The position numbers and the translations under genes were made by a program. Shown here one piece after another: positions 39,115-46,816 of a DNA stretch of 64,000 nucleotides (positions are counted from its first letter, which is position 1; each line of letters starts with the position of its first letter). Under the pieces are notes generated by a model. That model did not search any database and had not been told where the DNA came from. It saw only the letters and a program-made list of their open reading frames with translations. The stretch is from CAXSBR01 sp964252015 (GTDB lineage Bacteria; Actinomycetota; Actinomycetes; Mycobacteriales; Jatrophihabitantaceae), in assembly GCA_964252015.1 (NCBI GenBank), contig CAXULW010000014.1, forward strand, positions 1-64,000, read 5' to 3'.

Positions 39115-39771
39115 TCAGGTCGTGACGAGCTTGCGGGTGCTGATGACCTCGTCGATCATCCCGTACGCCTTGGCCTGCTCCGCGGTGAAGATCTTGTCGC
39201 GCTCGACGTCCGCGCGCACCTGCTCGACGGTCTGCCCGGTGTGGCGGGACAGGACCGACTCCATCAGGTCGCGCATGCGCTGGATCTCGCGGGCCTGAAT
39301 GTCGAGGTCCGAGATCTGCTGAGCACCCTCGCTGCCGCCGGAAGGCTGGTGGATGAGCACCCGCGAGTTCTGCAGGGCAAACCGCTTGCCCTTCGTGCCC
39401 GCCGCCAACAACACGGCCGCGGCCGACGCGGCCTGGCCCATGCAGTAGGTCTGGACCTCAGGACGCACGAACTGCATCGTGTCGTAGATCGCGGTCAGCG
39501 AGGTGAACGAGCCGCCCGGGGAGTTGATGTAGATGAGGATGTCGCGATCGGGGTCGATCGACTCGAGCACGAGGAGCTGGGCGATGACGTCGTTGGCGAC
39601 CACGTCGTCGATCGGCGCGGCAAGGAAGATGACGCGCTCCTCGAACAGCTTGTTGTACGGGTTGGACTCCTTGACGCCGTAGTTGGTGCGCTCGACGAAG
39701 GAGGGCAGAACATACCGTGACGACGGCAGGTGCAGGCCGCCATCACCATGCGGGGTGAACAGTTCGCTCAT
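39115..39771 (-). CDS. clpP2: ATP-dependent Clp protease proteolytic subunit ClpP2
   Basis: A 218-residue serine peptidase with catalytic triad S116 (MGQAASAAA), H141 (VLIHQPSGG) and D192 (VERDKIF). The N-terminal SSRYVLPSFVERTNYG segment identifies the ClpP2-type subunit. In actinobacteria ClpP1 and ClpP2 form a mixed tetradecamer. The gene starts 12 bp after clpP1, so the two are co-expressed in stoichiometric amounts. Confidence 0.95.
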   Translation of the reverse strand: MSELFTPHGDGGLHLPSSRYVLPSFVERTNYGVKESNPYNKLFEERVIFLAAPIDDVVANDVIAQLLVLESIDPDRDILIYINSPGGSFTSLTAIYDTMQFVRPEVQTYCMGQAASAAAVLLAAGTKGKRFALQNSRVLIHQPSGGSEGAQQISDLDIQAREIQRMRDLMESVLSRHTGQTVEQVRADVERDKIFTAEQAKAYGMIDEVISTRKLVTT

Positions 39772-39783
39772 GGTCAGTCCGTC

Positions 39784-40581
39784 CTATTTCGGTTCGGTCG
39801 GGTCGGCCACGGTCGGGTGCGGCGTGGTGGCCGCCGTCTCGGACGGGTCGGCCGTGGTCTCGGACGGGTCCGGGGAAACGTCAGCCGGGATAACCCCACC
39901 CGGCACCTGGTTGGCCCGGCTCACGATGTGGTCGACGAAGCCGTAGTCGAGGGCCTCCTTGGCCGTGAACCAACGGTCGCGGTCGCTGTCGACGTTGATG
40001 CGCTCGATCGACTGCCCGGTGTGCTCGGCCGTTATTTCGGCCATTTCCTTCTTGGTCAGGTTCCACTGCTCGGCCTGGATCTTGATGTCCGAGGCCGTTC
40101 CGCCGATACCGGCCGAACCCTGGTGCATGAGGATCCGGGCGTGCGGCAGGGCGTAGCGCTTGCCCTTGGTGCCGGCTGAGAGCAGGAACTGTCCCATCGA
40201 CGCGGCCAGGCCCATGGCCCAGGTGGCCACGTCACACTCGATCAGCTCCATCGTGTCGAAGATGGCCATACCGGCCGTCACCGACCCGCCCGGTGAGTTG
40301 ATGTAGAGGTTGATGTCGCGAGTGCTGTCCTCGGCCGAGAGCAGTAGCAGCTGGGCGCAGATCTGGTTGGCGATGGTGTCGTCCACCGGCTGGCCCAGGA
40401 AGATGATGCGCTCGCGCAACAGCCGGTCGTAGACGGAGTCGTTCAGGTTCATGCCACCGCCGGAGGCGCGGTTCTGCAACGGCTCGTTCGGCAACGGCTC
40501 GTTCTGCATCGACGCGGTCCACATCGACGCGGTCGGGCTGATGTATTGGGCGCGCAACGGCTGCGCGTCGAACTGGCTCAT
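39784..40581 (-). CDS. clpP1: ATP-dependent Clp protease proteolytic subunit ClpP1 with extended ends
   Basis: A 265-residue ClpP with catalytic S128 (MGLAASMGQ), H153 (ILMHQGSAG) and D202 (DSDRDRWF). It is longer than the usual ~200 residues. About 43 N-terminal residues precede the MNLNDSVYDRLLRERII core and contain NEPLPNEPLQN repeats; they are probably a propeptide. A ~35-residue C-terminal tail has DPSETTADPSET repeats. An alternative start at the internal ATG before NLNDSV would remove the extension. ATG at 40581 is preceded by GAGGAGCGG. Confidence 0.93.
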   Translation of the reverse strand: MSQFDAQPLRAQYISPTASMWTASMQNEPLPNEPLQNRASGGGMNLNDSVYDRLLRERIIFLGQPVDDTIANQICAQLLLLSAEDSTRDINLYINSPGGSVTAGMAIFDTMELIECDVATWAMGLAASMGQFLLSAGTKGKRYALPHARILMHQGSAGIGGTASDIKIQAEQWNLTKKEMAEITAEHTGQSIERINVDSDRDRWFTAKEALDYGFVDHIVSRANQVPGGVIPADVSPDPSETTADPSETAATTPHPTVADPTEPK

Positions 40582-40634
40582 GTAAGGCCGCTCCTCAGGG
40601 GCAAACGCTCCGGGCCGTGGTTGGTCCGGTGCTG

Positions 40635-40653
40635 CCGGACGAAATCCGTCCGG
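40635..40653. other. Stem-loop in the tig-clpP1 spacer
   Basis: CCGGACG (40635-40641) and CGTCCGG (40647-40653) form a perfect 7-bp stem with a 5-nt loop. It lies about 55 bp upstream of the clpP1 start and 145 bp downstream of tig on the same strand. It could be the tig terminator or an element of the clpP1 leader. Confidence 0.45.
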
Positions 40654-40710
40654 TCACTGCTGTCGACGATAACGCCGGGGCGAGCGCGCAAGCTTCCCCG
40701 TCTCGCCTTC

Positions 40711-40724
40711 GTTCGCTCAGGGCG
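40711..40724. promoter_or_regulatory. ClgR-like operator upstream of clpP1
   Basis: GTTCGCTCAGGGCG contains the CGC-N5-GCG core. The core spacing and its inner bases (CGCTCAGGGCG) fit the published actinobacterial ClgR consensus CGCYNANRGCG. The site is ~135 bp upstream of clpP1, the classic ClgR target. ClgR itself is not encoded in this window. Confidence 0.45.
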
Positions 40725-40797
40725 TGACCAGACCGTGCCGGGCCCGACCGAAGCGCCGGAGCTCGGGAACCGCGCTCCGGCTGGGTTACCGGCCGCC

Positions 40798-42312
40798 TCA
40801 GAGGGCGTGGCCGGCTGCGTCGTCGTCGTCGAGATCGTCGTCGTCGTCGAGATCGTCGTCGTCGTCGTCGACTTCCAGATCGTCGTCGTCGTCGAGATCG
40901 TCGTCGTCGAGATCGTCGTCGTCGTCGTCGAACTCGTCGTCGTCTTCGCCTGACTCGTCGGTCAGGTCCTCGCCGGCTTCCGCGATCGAGGTCGGGTCGG
41001 AGGTCAGCGCGGCCAGGTCGACCACACGCCCGGAGGCGTCGGTGACCGTGGCTCGCTCCAGCAGGGCGGCCAGCGCCTTGTTACGACGCACGTCAGCGAT
41101 GACGGCCGGAAGGTTGCCGCCCTGAAGGAGCTGGTTGGCGAACTCCTGCGGGGCCATTTCGTAGCGCTGGGCCTGGCGGACCAGGTACTCCGACAGCTCG
41201 GCCTCCCCCACCTCCACCCCCTCGGCATCGGCGACCGCGTCGAGCAGGAACTGGGATTTGACCGACCGCTCCGCAATGGCGCGCAGCTCGGCGTCGAACT
41301 CCTCGCGGGTCTGGCCCTCCTGCTCGAGGAACTCGGCGAAGCGCTCGTCGTCGTGCTCGAGCTGGTGGATGACGTCGTGCTCACGCCACTCGATCTCGGC
41401 CTTGACCACGGACTCGGGCAGCGGGATGTCGGCGGCCTCGAGCAGCTGCTCGAGCAGCCGGTCACGAGCCTGCGCACCCTGGGTCAGGACGTTGACGCGC
41501 GACAGCCGGGTGCGCAGGTCGTCCTTCAGTTCGTCCAGGGTGTCGAATTCGCTGGCCAGCTGGGCGAAGTCGTCGTCGGCGGCCGGCAGCTCCTTCTCCT
41601 TGACCGACTTGACCGTGACCGTGATCTGGGCGTCCGCACCGGCGTGATCACCGTTCGGCAGCGTGGACGGGAAGGTCTTCACGTCCCCGGCGCCAGCGCC
41701 GACCAGCACCTCGTCCAGGCCCTCCATCAGATCGCCACTGCCGACCTCGTAGGACACGCCGCTGGCCGAACCGCCTTCGATCTCCTCGCCGTTGAGCTCG
41801 GCGGACAGGTCGAGCGCGACGTAGTCGCCGGTCTGCACCGGGCGGTCCACGCCGGTCAACGTGCCGAACCGCTCGCGCAGCGCGTCGAGCTGCTGGGTGA
41901 GCTGGTCGTCGTCGGCCTCCCGGTCGTCCACCGAGACGACCAGGTTGCTGTAGTCGGGCACGGTGAACTCGGGGCGCACGTCCACCTCGGCCGTGAACGA
42001 CAGCGAGGTGCCGTCGTCGAGGTTGGTGACCTCCACGTCGGGCTGGCCGAGCGGGGTGATGCCGGCTTCGGTGACCGCTTCGCTGTAGGCCTTCGGTAGG
42101 GCCTCGTTGACCGCCTCCTCGAGCAGCGACGCGCGCCCGACCCGCTGCTCGACCACCCGCGCCGGCGCCTTGCCCGGGCGGAAACCGGGGATGCGCAGCT
42201 GGGCGCTGACCCGCTTCGTCGCCGCGTCGATGCTGGGCTGGAGCTCCGCGAACGGCAGCTCGACGGCCAGGCGTACGCGGGTGGGGCCGAGGGTCTCGAC
42301 GGTGCTCTTCAC
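40798..42312 (-). CDS. tig: Trigger factor with a poly-aspartate C-terminal tail
   Basis: A 504-residue ribosome-bound chaperone and prolyl isomerase. The order is an N-terminal ribosome-binding domain with the GFRPGKAP signature (residues ~44-51), a central FKBP domain (about 160-245; QTGDYVALDLSAELNGEEI) and the helical C-terminal chaperone domain to ~430. The last ~50 residues are almost purely acidic, with about 33 Asp in runs of three to six separated by single Leu, Glu, Phe or Val. GTG at 42312 is preceded by AGGAGAG. Acidic C-terminal tails occur in other actinobacterial trigger factors, but this one is extreme. Confidence 0.94.
   Translation of the reverse strand: MKSTVETLGPTRVRLAVELPFAELQPSIDAATKRVSAQLRIPGFRPGKAPARVVEQRVGRASLLEEAVNEALPKAYSEAVTEAGITPLGQPDVEVTNLDDGTSLSFTAEVDVRPEFTVPDYSNLVVSVDDREADDDQLTQQLDALRERFGTLTGVDRPVQTGDYVALDLSAELNGEEIEGGSASGVSYEVGSGDLMEGLDEVLVGAGAGDVKTFPSTLPNGDHAGADAQITVTVKSVKEKELPAADDDFAQLASEFDTLDELKDDLRTRLSRVNVLTQGAQARDRLLEQLLEAADIPLPESVVKAEIEWREHDVIHQLEHDDERFAEFLEQEGQTREEFDAELRAIAERSVKSQFLLDAVADAEGVEVGEAELSEYLVRQAQRYEMAPQEFANQLLQGGNLPAVIADVRRNKALAALLERATVTDASGRVVDLAALTSDPTSIAEAGEDLTDESGEDDDEFDDDDDDLDDDDLDDDDDLEVDDDDDDLDDDDDLDDDDAAGHAL
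40818..40945 (-). repeat. GAC/GAT triplet-rich tract encoding the trigger factor acidic tail
   Basis: Nearly uninterrupted gtc triplets on the + strand (GAC on the coding strand), broken by gag/gat and similar triplets every 4-6 codons. The tract has imperfect 12-21-bp periodicity (gatcgtcgtcgtcgtcgag) and is likely prone to copy-number change. Confidence 0.85.
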
Positions 42313-42350
42313 AGGTGGACTGCTCTCCTAGGACGGCGTCAGCGGTGTCG

Positions 42351-42416
42351 CGGTACGGGCGGGCGGTACGGGTCGTCGGTACGGGTGGGCGGTACGGGTG
42401 AGGCGGTACGGGTGAA
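42351..42416 (-). repeat. 13-bp tandem repeats between tRNA-Pro and tig
   Basis: Five copies of CGGTACGGG(T/C) begin at 42351, 42364, 42377, 42390 and 42404 (periods 13, 13, 13 and 14). They lie between the 3' end of tRNA-Pro and the trigger factor start, both on the minus strand. Confidence 0.85.
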
Positions 42417-42422
42417 CCAACG

Positions 42423-42496
42423 TCGGGGTGGCGGGATTCGAACCCACGGCCCCTCGCTCCCAAAGCGAGTGCGCTACCAAGCTGCGCCACACCCCG
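42423..42496 (-). tRNA. tRNA-Pro (anticodon TGG)
   Basis: A full cloverleaf on the minus strand. The acceptor CGGGGTG pairs with CACCCCG. The anticodon arm CTCGC-TTTGGGA-GCGAG gives anticodon TGG (codon CCA). The T arm is GTGGG-TTCGAAT-CCCGC, slightly imperfect. The discriminator is A at 42423; CCA is not encoded. Confidence 0.93.
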
Positions 42497-42587
42497 GTGC
42501 GGACCGGCCAAGTGTACGGGCGAGCCTGGCCGTCGGGCCGAGCCGGTACGCTGAGGCCTCGGTGCGCGGGTCGACTGCGTCGCCGCC

Positions 42588-42661
42588 GCGGGCGTAGCTC
42601 AATGGCAGAGTCTCAGTCTTCCAAACTGATTGTGCGGGTTCGATCCCCGTCGCCCGCTCCA
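42588..42661 (+). tRNA. tRNA-Gly (anticodon TCC)
   Basis: The acceptor GCGGGCG pairs with CGCCCGC, the D arm is GCTC-AATGGCA-GAGT, and the anticodon loop CTTCCAA gives TCC (codon GGA). The T arm is CGGG-TTCGATC-CCCG. Discriminator T at 42658 is followed by an encoded CCA (42659-42661). Confidence 0.93.
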
Positions 42662-42720
42662 CCCGCACCGATCGGGGTGCAGAGATGGTCAGCCGGTGTC
42701 CATCTGTGCACCCGGATCGC

Positions 42721-43881
42721 TCAGGACGGGTCGCGCCAGATGACCACCAGGGCCCGGTCATCGTCCAGGCGGGTCGGCACCTGGGCGACCAACTGGCTGG
42801 CGATCTCGTCGCTCGGCCCGGCGGCCATGAGCGCCCCGGCCGCGTGGGTAAGCCGCTCGGTGCCCCAGGCCAGGTCCTGACGGGGGTCCTCGACCACCCC
42901 GTCGGTGTAGAGCAGCAGCGCGTCGCCGGTGCGCAGGGCCTGGTAGTCCGGACGGACTGACAGCGCCGGACGGATCCCGAGCAACATGCCCTTGCTCGTC
43001 GACACCCGCCAACCGCCGCTGCGTGAGTCCAGCTGCAGCGCGGGCAGGTGACCGGCGCTGCGAACCGAATACAGCCCCGTGTCGAGGTTGACCCTGACGT
43101 ACACGGCGGAGGCGAAGCCCTCGGACCAGGACTGCTCCCGCAGGTACCGGTTGGCCTCGGCCAGGAACTCGTCCGGGGTGACGGCCCCGAGCAGCCCGCC
43201 CATCGCCCCGGAGAGCAGCAAGGCTCGGGTGCCCGCCTCGATGCCCTTGCCCGAAACGTCCACCACGGCCAGATCCAGGTGGGCGTTACCGCCGATGTCG
43301 TGGACGCGGCTGCAGATGAAATCGCCGGCGATGGCCGCCCCGTGCGCCGCCCGTTGCTCGACGCCGACGTGCCAGCCCTTGGGCACCGCCGGTACCCGGC
43401 CCTGCACGCGCAGCTGACCGCGCAGATTGCCCAGCACGGATTCGGCCCGCATCGTGCCCAGGCCCAGGGCTTCCCGGCGTGCCGCGCCGACAAGCGCGAC
43501 GAATGCCACCGCGACCAGGCCCAGGATGGCCCCGGGGTTCAGCAGAGCCTCGTCGGATCCGCCGATGACGTACTCCAACGACACGCAGGCGAACGCGGTG
43601 ACCACGAGCGCGATGGTCCAGCGCAGCGCCAGCACCAACGACGCCAGCACCATGACCATGGCCTCACCGGGCGAGACCCGGATCGCGCCGCCGTGCTGGA
43701 GATGGGTCAACACGAGCACGCCGAGGGCGCCGGCAATGGCGATGACGCCCCGTGCGTTCTCGGAGATCTGGGGCTTGGCCCCGTACCCGTTGCGACGGGG
43801 CATGGGCAGCCAGACCGGGATCCAGACCATCCGGGTACGCCGCCAACGGGACGCAGCCACGCCGGGTAGTGCCCTATCCAT
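42721..43881 (-). CDS. Membrane-anchored PP2C/SpoIIE-type serine phosphatase
   Basis: A 386-residue protein. Three or four membrane segments (about residues 43-145) precede a cytosolic SpoIIE/PP2C domain. Metal-binding motifs are present: AIAGDFICSRV, LAVVDVSGKGIEAG, LLLYTDGVVED and the final LDDDRALVVIW. Such RsbU-like enzymes dephosphorylate anti-sigma antagonists or other Ser-phosphorylated proteins. No sensor (PAS/GAF) domain is visible and no anti-sigma gene is adjacent, so the partner is unknown. ATG at 43881 diverges from a low-complexity protein gene. Confidence 0.88.
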   Translation of the reverse strand: MDRALPGVAASRWRRTRMVWIPVWLPMPRRNGYGAKPQISENARGVIAIAGALGVLVLTHLQHGGAIRVSPGEAMVMVLASLVLALRWTIALVVTAFACVSLEYVIGGSDEALLNPGAILGLVAVAFVALVGAARREALGLGTMRAESVLGNLRGQLRVQGRVPAVPKGWHVGVEQRAAHGAAIAGDFICSRVHDIGGNAHLDLAVVDVSGKGIEAGTRALLLSGAMGGLLGAVTPDEFLAEANRYLREQSWSEGFASAVYVRVNLDTGLYSVRSAGHLPALQLDSRSGGWRVSTSKGMLLGIRPALSVRPDYQALRTGDALLLYTDGVVEDPRQDLAWGTERLTHAAGALMAAGPSDEIASQLVAQVPTRLDDDRALVVIWRDPS

Positions 43882-44015
43882 GCTTCAGACCCCGCCCGAA
43901 AAGTTGGTCATTGGAGGCATTTATACCTGGGATACGGCCGGAATCAGAGTCGAGATGGCAATGCGGGCGCCGGTCTCGGCCGCTGCCACGGCTGACCCGG
44001 ACGATGATGGCGGCT

Positions 44016-44705
44016 ATGACCGAGGATGTCCCTGGTTCGGGCGGGGCCGCTGGCGGGTCAGACGGGTCCACAGCTGGCGGGGACGGCGCCGCCGCCAACG
44101 CGACCGTTGCCGCGGCCGGCGCGAACGGACCGAACGGGCGACGGATCGCACGCTCAGGCCCGCACCGTCGGCGCAGCCGCTCCGCGGCTGGTCCACCGCC
44201 GGCCCGGCCCGCGGCTGAATCGCCCTCACCAGCTGGCTCGCCCCCGCCAGCTGGCTCGCCCCCGCCAGGTGACTCGGGCCGTTCCGCTGGCTCAGGCCGT
44301 CCGGTTGGGTCGGGCCGTTCCGCTGGCTCGGGCCGTTCGGCTGGGTCGGGCGGTTCGGCTGAGACGGCGGGTGATTCGACCGATCCCGCCGAGGCGCCTC
44401 CGCCGAGCGGGTCCGGCGCGACCGGGCCCTCCCGGTCACCTGAACCGGGCGGGTCCGGCCCGGACCGACCCGGTGTCGGTGGGCCGTCGCGATCGAAGCG
44501 GACGCGCCGCGACGGCGGCCGCGGGCCTAGCCACGACGGTGGCAACGACGGGCCGTGGCGGGAACTCACCGGCAGCGGCCGCTCACAGGTCAGCCAGGTC
44601 GCCGCGCTGCGGGCTCGCGACGCCGACCAACCCACGGCCGAGGACCTGGCGACGGCCGAACGCGACGTCGTGATCCAGCGGCGGAACTGGACCCCGGGCA
44701 GCTGA
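44016..44705 (+). CDS. Hypothetical protein, low-complexity Ser/Gly/Pro with a conserved-looking C terminus
   Basis: A 229-residue open frame. About 160 residues are Ser/Gly/Pro/Arg repeats (SGRSAGSGRPVGSGRSAGS and similar). The last ~50 residues (VAALRARDADQPTAEDLATA and on, ending QRRNWTPG) look like a folded, constrained helix and are my reason for preferring this strand. The opposite strand is also open here but shows no such region. ATG at 44016 is used; two ATGs at 44004 and 44007 are alternatives. Function is unknown. Confidence 0.55.
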   Translation: MTEDVPGSGGAAGGSDGSTAGGDGAAANATVAAAGANGPNGRRIARSGPHRRRSRSAAGPPPARPAAESPSPAGSPPPAGSPPPGDSGRSAGSGRPVGSGRSAGSGRSAGSGGSAETAGDSTDPAEAPPPSGSGATGPSRSPEPGGSGPDRPGVGGPSRSKRTRRDGGRGPSHDGGNDGPWRELTGSGRSQVSQVAALRARDADQPTAEDLATAERDVVIQRRNWTPGS

Positions 44706-44757
44706 GCCCACTTCCCGTCCCACTGCCAGCAACCCGCAGGTCGGCCAGCAGCCCGCC

Positions 44758-44838
44758 GGTCAGCCGGGCGCGTGCGGGTCGGGCGGTCAGCCGGGCGCGT
44801 CCGGGTCGGGAGGTCAGGCGGGCGCGTCGGGGTCGGGC
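44758..44838. repeat. 27-bp triplication spanning the rpiB stop codon
   Basis: Three head-to-tail 27-bp units (44758-44784, 44785-44811, 44812-44838), each starting GGTCAG(C/G)CGGGCGCGT. The third contains the last codons and stop of rpiB, so the earlier two are untranslated copies of the gene end. Confidence 0.85.
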
Positions 44839-45293
44839 GGAACCTCGCCAGTCGCCTCGTAGCCGCTCAGCAGGTCGATCCGGCGCTGATGCCGCGGATC
44901 GCCCGAGAACGGGGTGGCCAGGAACAACTCGACGAAACGCAACGCATCGGTCTCGGGGTGCATGCGTGCCCCGATGCTCACCACGTTGGCGTTGTTGTGC
45001 TGGCGGGCCAGGGTCGCGGTCTCGTCGCTCCAGGCCAGGCCGCAGCGGACGCCCTTGACCTTGTTGGCGGCAATCTGTTCGCCGTTTCCGGAGCCGCCGA
45101 TGACGATGCCCAGGCTGCCGGGATCGGCCACCGTCTTCTCGGCCGCGTCGAAGCACGGCGGCGGATAGTCGTCCTCAGGGTTGTAGACGTGGGCACCGCA
45201 GTCCACCGCCTCATGGCCCAGTACGGCCAGGTGGGCGACCACCGCCGCCTTCAGCTCGAAACCGGCGTGATCGCTCCCGACGTAGACCCGCAT
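44814..45293 (-). CDS. rpiB: Ribose-5-phosphate isomerase B
   Basis: A 159-residue RpiB/LacAB-family isomerase interconverting ribose- and ribulose-5-phosphate. VYVGSDHAGFELK is the substrate-binding start. VIGGSGNGEQIAANK carries the catalytic Glu (E72) of the mycobacterial-type enzyme instead of the Cys of E. coli RpiB. HNNANVVSIGAR closes the active site. ATG at 45293 gives the usual length; upstream in-frame codons are not conserved. The stop is within a 27-bp triplication. Confidence 0.93.
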   Translation of the reverse strand: MRVYVGSDHAGFELKAAVVAHLAVLGHEAVDCGAHVYNPEDDYPPPCFDAAEKTVADPGSLGIVIGGSGNGEQIAANKVKGVRCGLAWSDETATLARQHNNANVVSIGARMHPETDALRFVELFLATPFSGDPRHQRRIDLLSGYEATGEVPPDPDAPA

Positions 45294-45395
45294 GGCCGAG
45301 ATCATGCCACCCGCCGAGCGGTAACTTTTGGCGGTAGCCGGCTCAGCTACGACCACCACCGCCAGAACTGTCGGCGCCTGGGCAGAATTGGTGCC

Positions 45396-46415
45396 GTGCC
45401 CGGTTCTGCGCTCCCACCGCTGTCGGGTCCGGGGCTGCTCACCCACTACGCCCTCGACCCGGTCATGCTGGTCGCGGTCATCGGCGCCGGGTTCTGGTAC
45501 CTGCGCGGGCTGCGCCGGCTGGCCCGCTTGCGGCACGGTACGACGTGGCCGCGACGGCGGACGGCCTCGTTCGTCGCCGGCCTGGCGCTCACGGCCTGGG
45601 TCAGCTGCGGGGCGTTGCAGGCCTACTACTCATCGCTGTTCTGGGTGTGGACGACGCAGATCCTCACCCTGCTGCTGGTCGCGCCGATCCTGCTGGTGGC
45701 CGGGCAACCCGTGGAACTCGACCGGCGCCTCGGCGGCGGCGGGCTCAGCCGGATGGTGGCCAGCCCGGTGGCCCGAGTGGTCGGCAGTCCCTTCATCGGG
45801 CCCGCGCTCATCCCCGTGCTGAGCGCCGTGCTCTTCTTCGGACCGCTACCCGGGTGGAGCGTCCAGTCACCGCCGTTGGCCTGGCTGGTGGCGCTGGCCG
45901 CCACCGTCGTCGGCTGCGTCATCGTGCTGCCCGCCCTCGACGTGCGGGAGGTACGCACGTCCGTGCTCGTGGGACTGGCGATGACCGTCGGCTTCTTCGA
46001 GCTGTTGCTCGACGCGATCCCGGGCATCGTGTTGCGCCTGCAGACCCATCCAGCCTCGACGTTCTTCGACGAGCGCCACCTGCACAGCTGGAGCCCGGGC
46101 TGGCTGCACGACCAGCAATTGGGTGGCGCCGTGCTGTGGACGGTGGCCGAGGTCCTCGACCTGCCGTTCCTGGTCGTGCTGTTCCTGCGTTGGTACCGCA
46201 CCGACCTGCGCGAGGCCGGGGCCGTCGACGCCGTGCTCGACGCCGAGCAGATCGTCCGCAGCGCCTCCCGCGCGCCGACCCCGTCTGGCGACCCGGCCGA
46301 ACCGATGGACCCGGGCGACCCGGCGGTCGCCTCCGACGAGCCCCCCGCCGACGACGTCGAACCGTGGTGGTGGACCGACCCGATCATGCGGGAACGGATG
46401 CGCCGGCAGGGTTGA
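45396..46415 (+). CDS. Cytochrome c oxidase assembly CtaG-like membrane protein
   Basis: A 339-residue polytopic protein of the caa3_CtaG family. About seven hydrophobic helices lie between residues ~15 and ~270. WVSCGALQAYYSSLFWVWTTQ and GMTVGFFELLLDAIPGI-type segments are characteristic. The acidic tail ends DVEPWWWTDP. Relatives help copper delivery or assembly of heme-copper oxidases. The start GTG at 45396 is a best guess. No oxidase subunit is adjacent, though a CtaJ-like gene is at 51475. Confidence 0.8.
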   Translation: MPGSALPPLSGPGLLTHYALDPVMLVAVIGAGFWYLRGLRRLARLRHGTTWPRRRTASFVAGLALTAWVSCGALQAYYSSLFWVWTTQILTLLLVAPILLVAGQPVELDRRLGGGGLSRMVASPVARVVGSPFIGPALIPVLSAVLFFGPLPGWSVQSPPLAWLVALAATVVGCVIVLPALDVREVRTSVLVGLAMTVGFFELLLDAIPGIVLRLQTHPASTFFDERHLHSWSPGWLHDQQLGGAVLWTVAEVLDLPFLVVLFLRWYRTDLREAGAVDAVLDAEQIVRSASRAPTPSGDPAEPMDPGDPAVASDEPPADDVEPWWWTDPIMRERMRRQG

Positions 46416-46436
46416 GCGCCCAGCCGGTCGAACCGC

Positions 46437-46793
46437 TCAGTCGGGGGTGACGTCCCAGCGGTACCCGCCGGGCGCGGTACGGCTGAGTGGGTGGACGGCC
46501 ACCGCGGCCGCGACCGGCACGGGTGCGTACAGGTGCGGGAAGGCCTGCCCGGCGCCGTAGCTGTCCTCGTCGATCACCGGCGCGCCCAGAGCGGCGCGGG
46601 CGAACTCGACCGCGACCGGTTCGGGCAGATCGAGGTAGAACCGGTCGGCGGTAGCGAGCACCTGGTCGGCGTAGGACAGGTGGACGAACCCCTCATCGGA
46701 CAGCGACCGCGGCCGGTAGAGGTCGGTCGAGGCAAGCGCGAACCACACCGTCGAGCTGACGATGTGGAACAGCCGATCCGGGTCCCGCGGCAC
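46437..46793 (-). CDS. DUF952 family protein
   Basis: A 118-residue protein matching the DUF952 pattern: FHIVSSTVWFAL near the start, the central DEGFVHLSYADQVLATADRF, and FPHLYAPVPVAAAVAVHPL towards the end. The fold is related to ADP-ribosyl transferase-like or glutathione transferase-associated domains, but no activity is established. The start is GTG at 46793, and the DsbA-like gene lies 23 bp upstream on the same strand, suggesting one transcript. Confidence 0.85.
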   Translation of the reverse strand: MPRDPDRLFHIVSSTVWFALASTDLYRPRSLSDEGFVHLSYADQVLATADRFYLDLPEPVAVEFARAALGAPVIDEDSYGAGQAFPHLYAPVPVAAAVAVHPLSRTAPGGYRWDVTPD

Positions 46794-46816
46794 GCCGGCG
46801 AGTCAGCGTCGGTCGA

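Noticed and set aside
42423..42661. tRNA pair as an integration (att) site
   Set aside because: No integrase, no duplicated tRNA 3' end and no foreign-looking genes are near; neighbours are core genes.
43874..44635. Minus-strand open frame opposite the low-complexity gene at 44016
   Set aside because: It is Pro/Arg-rich throughout and lacks any constrained region, while the plus-strand frame ends in a plausible folded segment.
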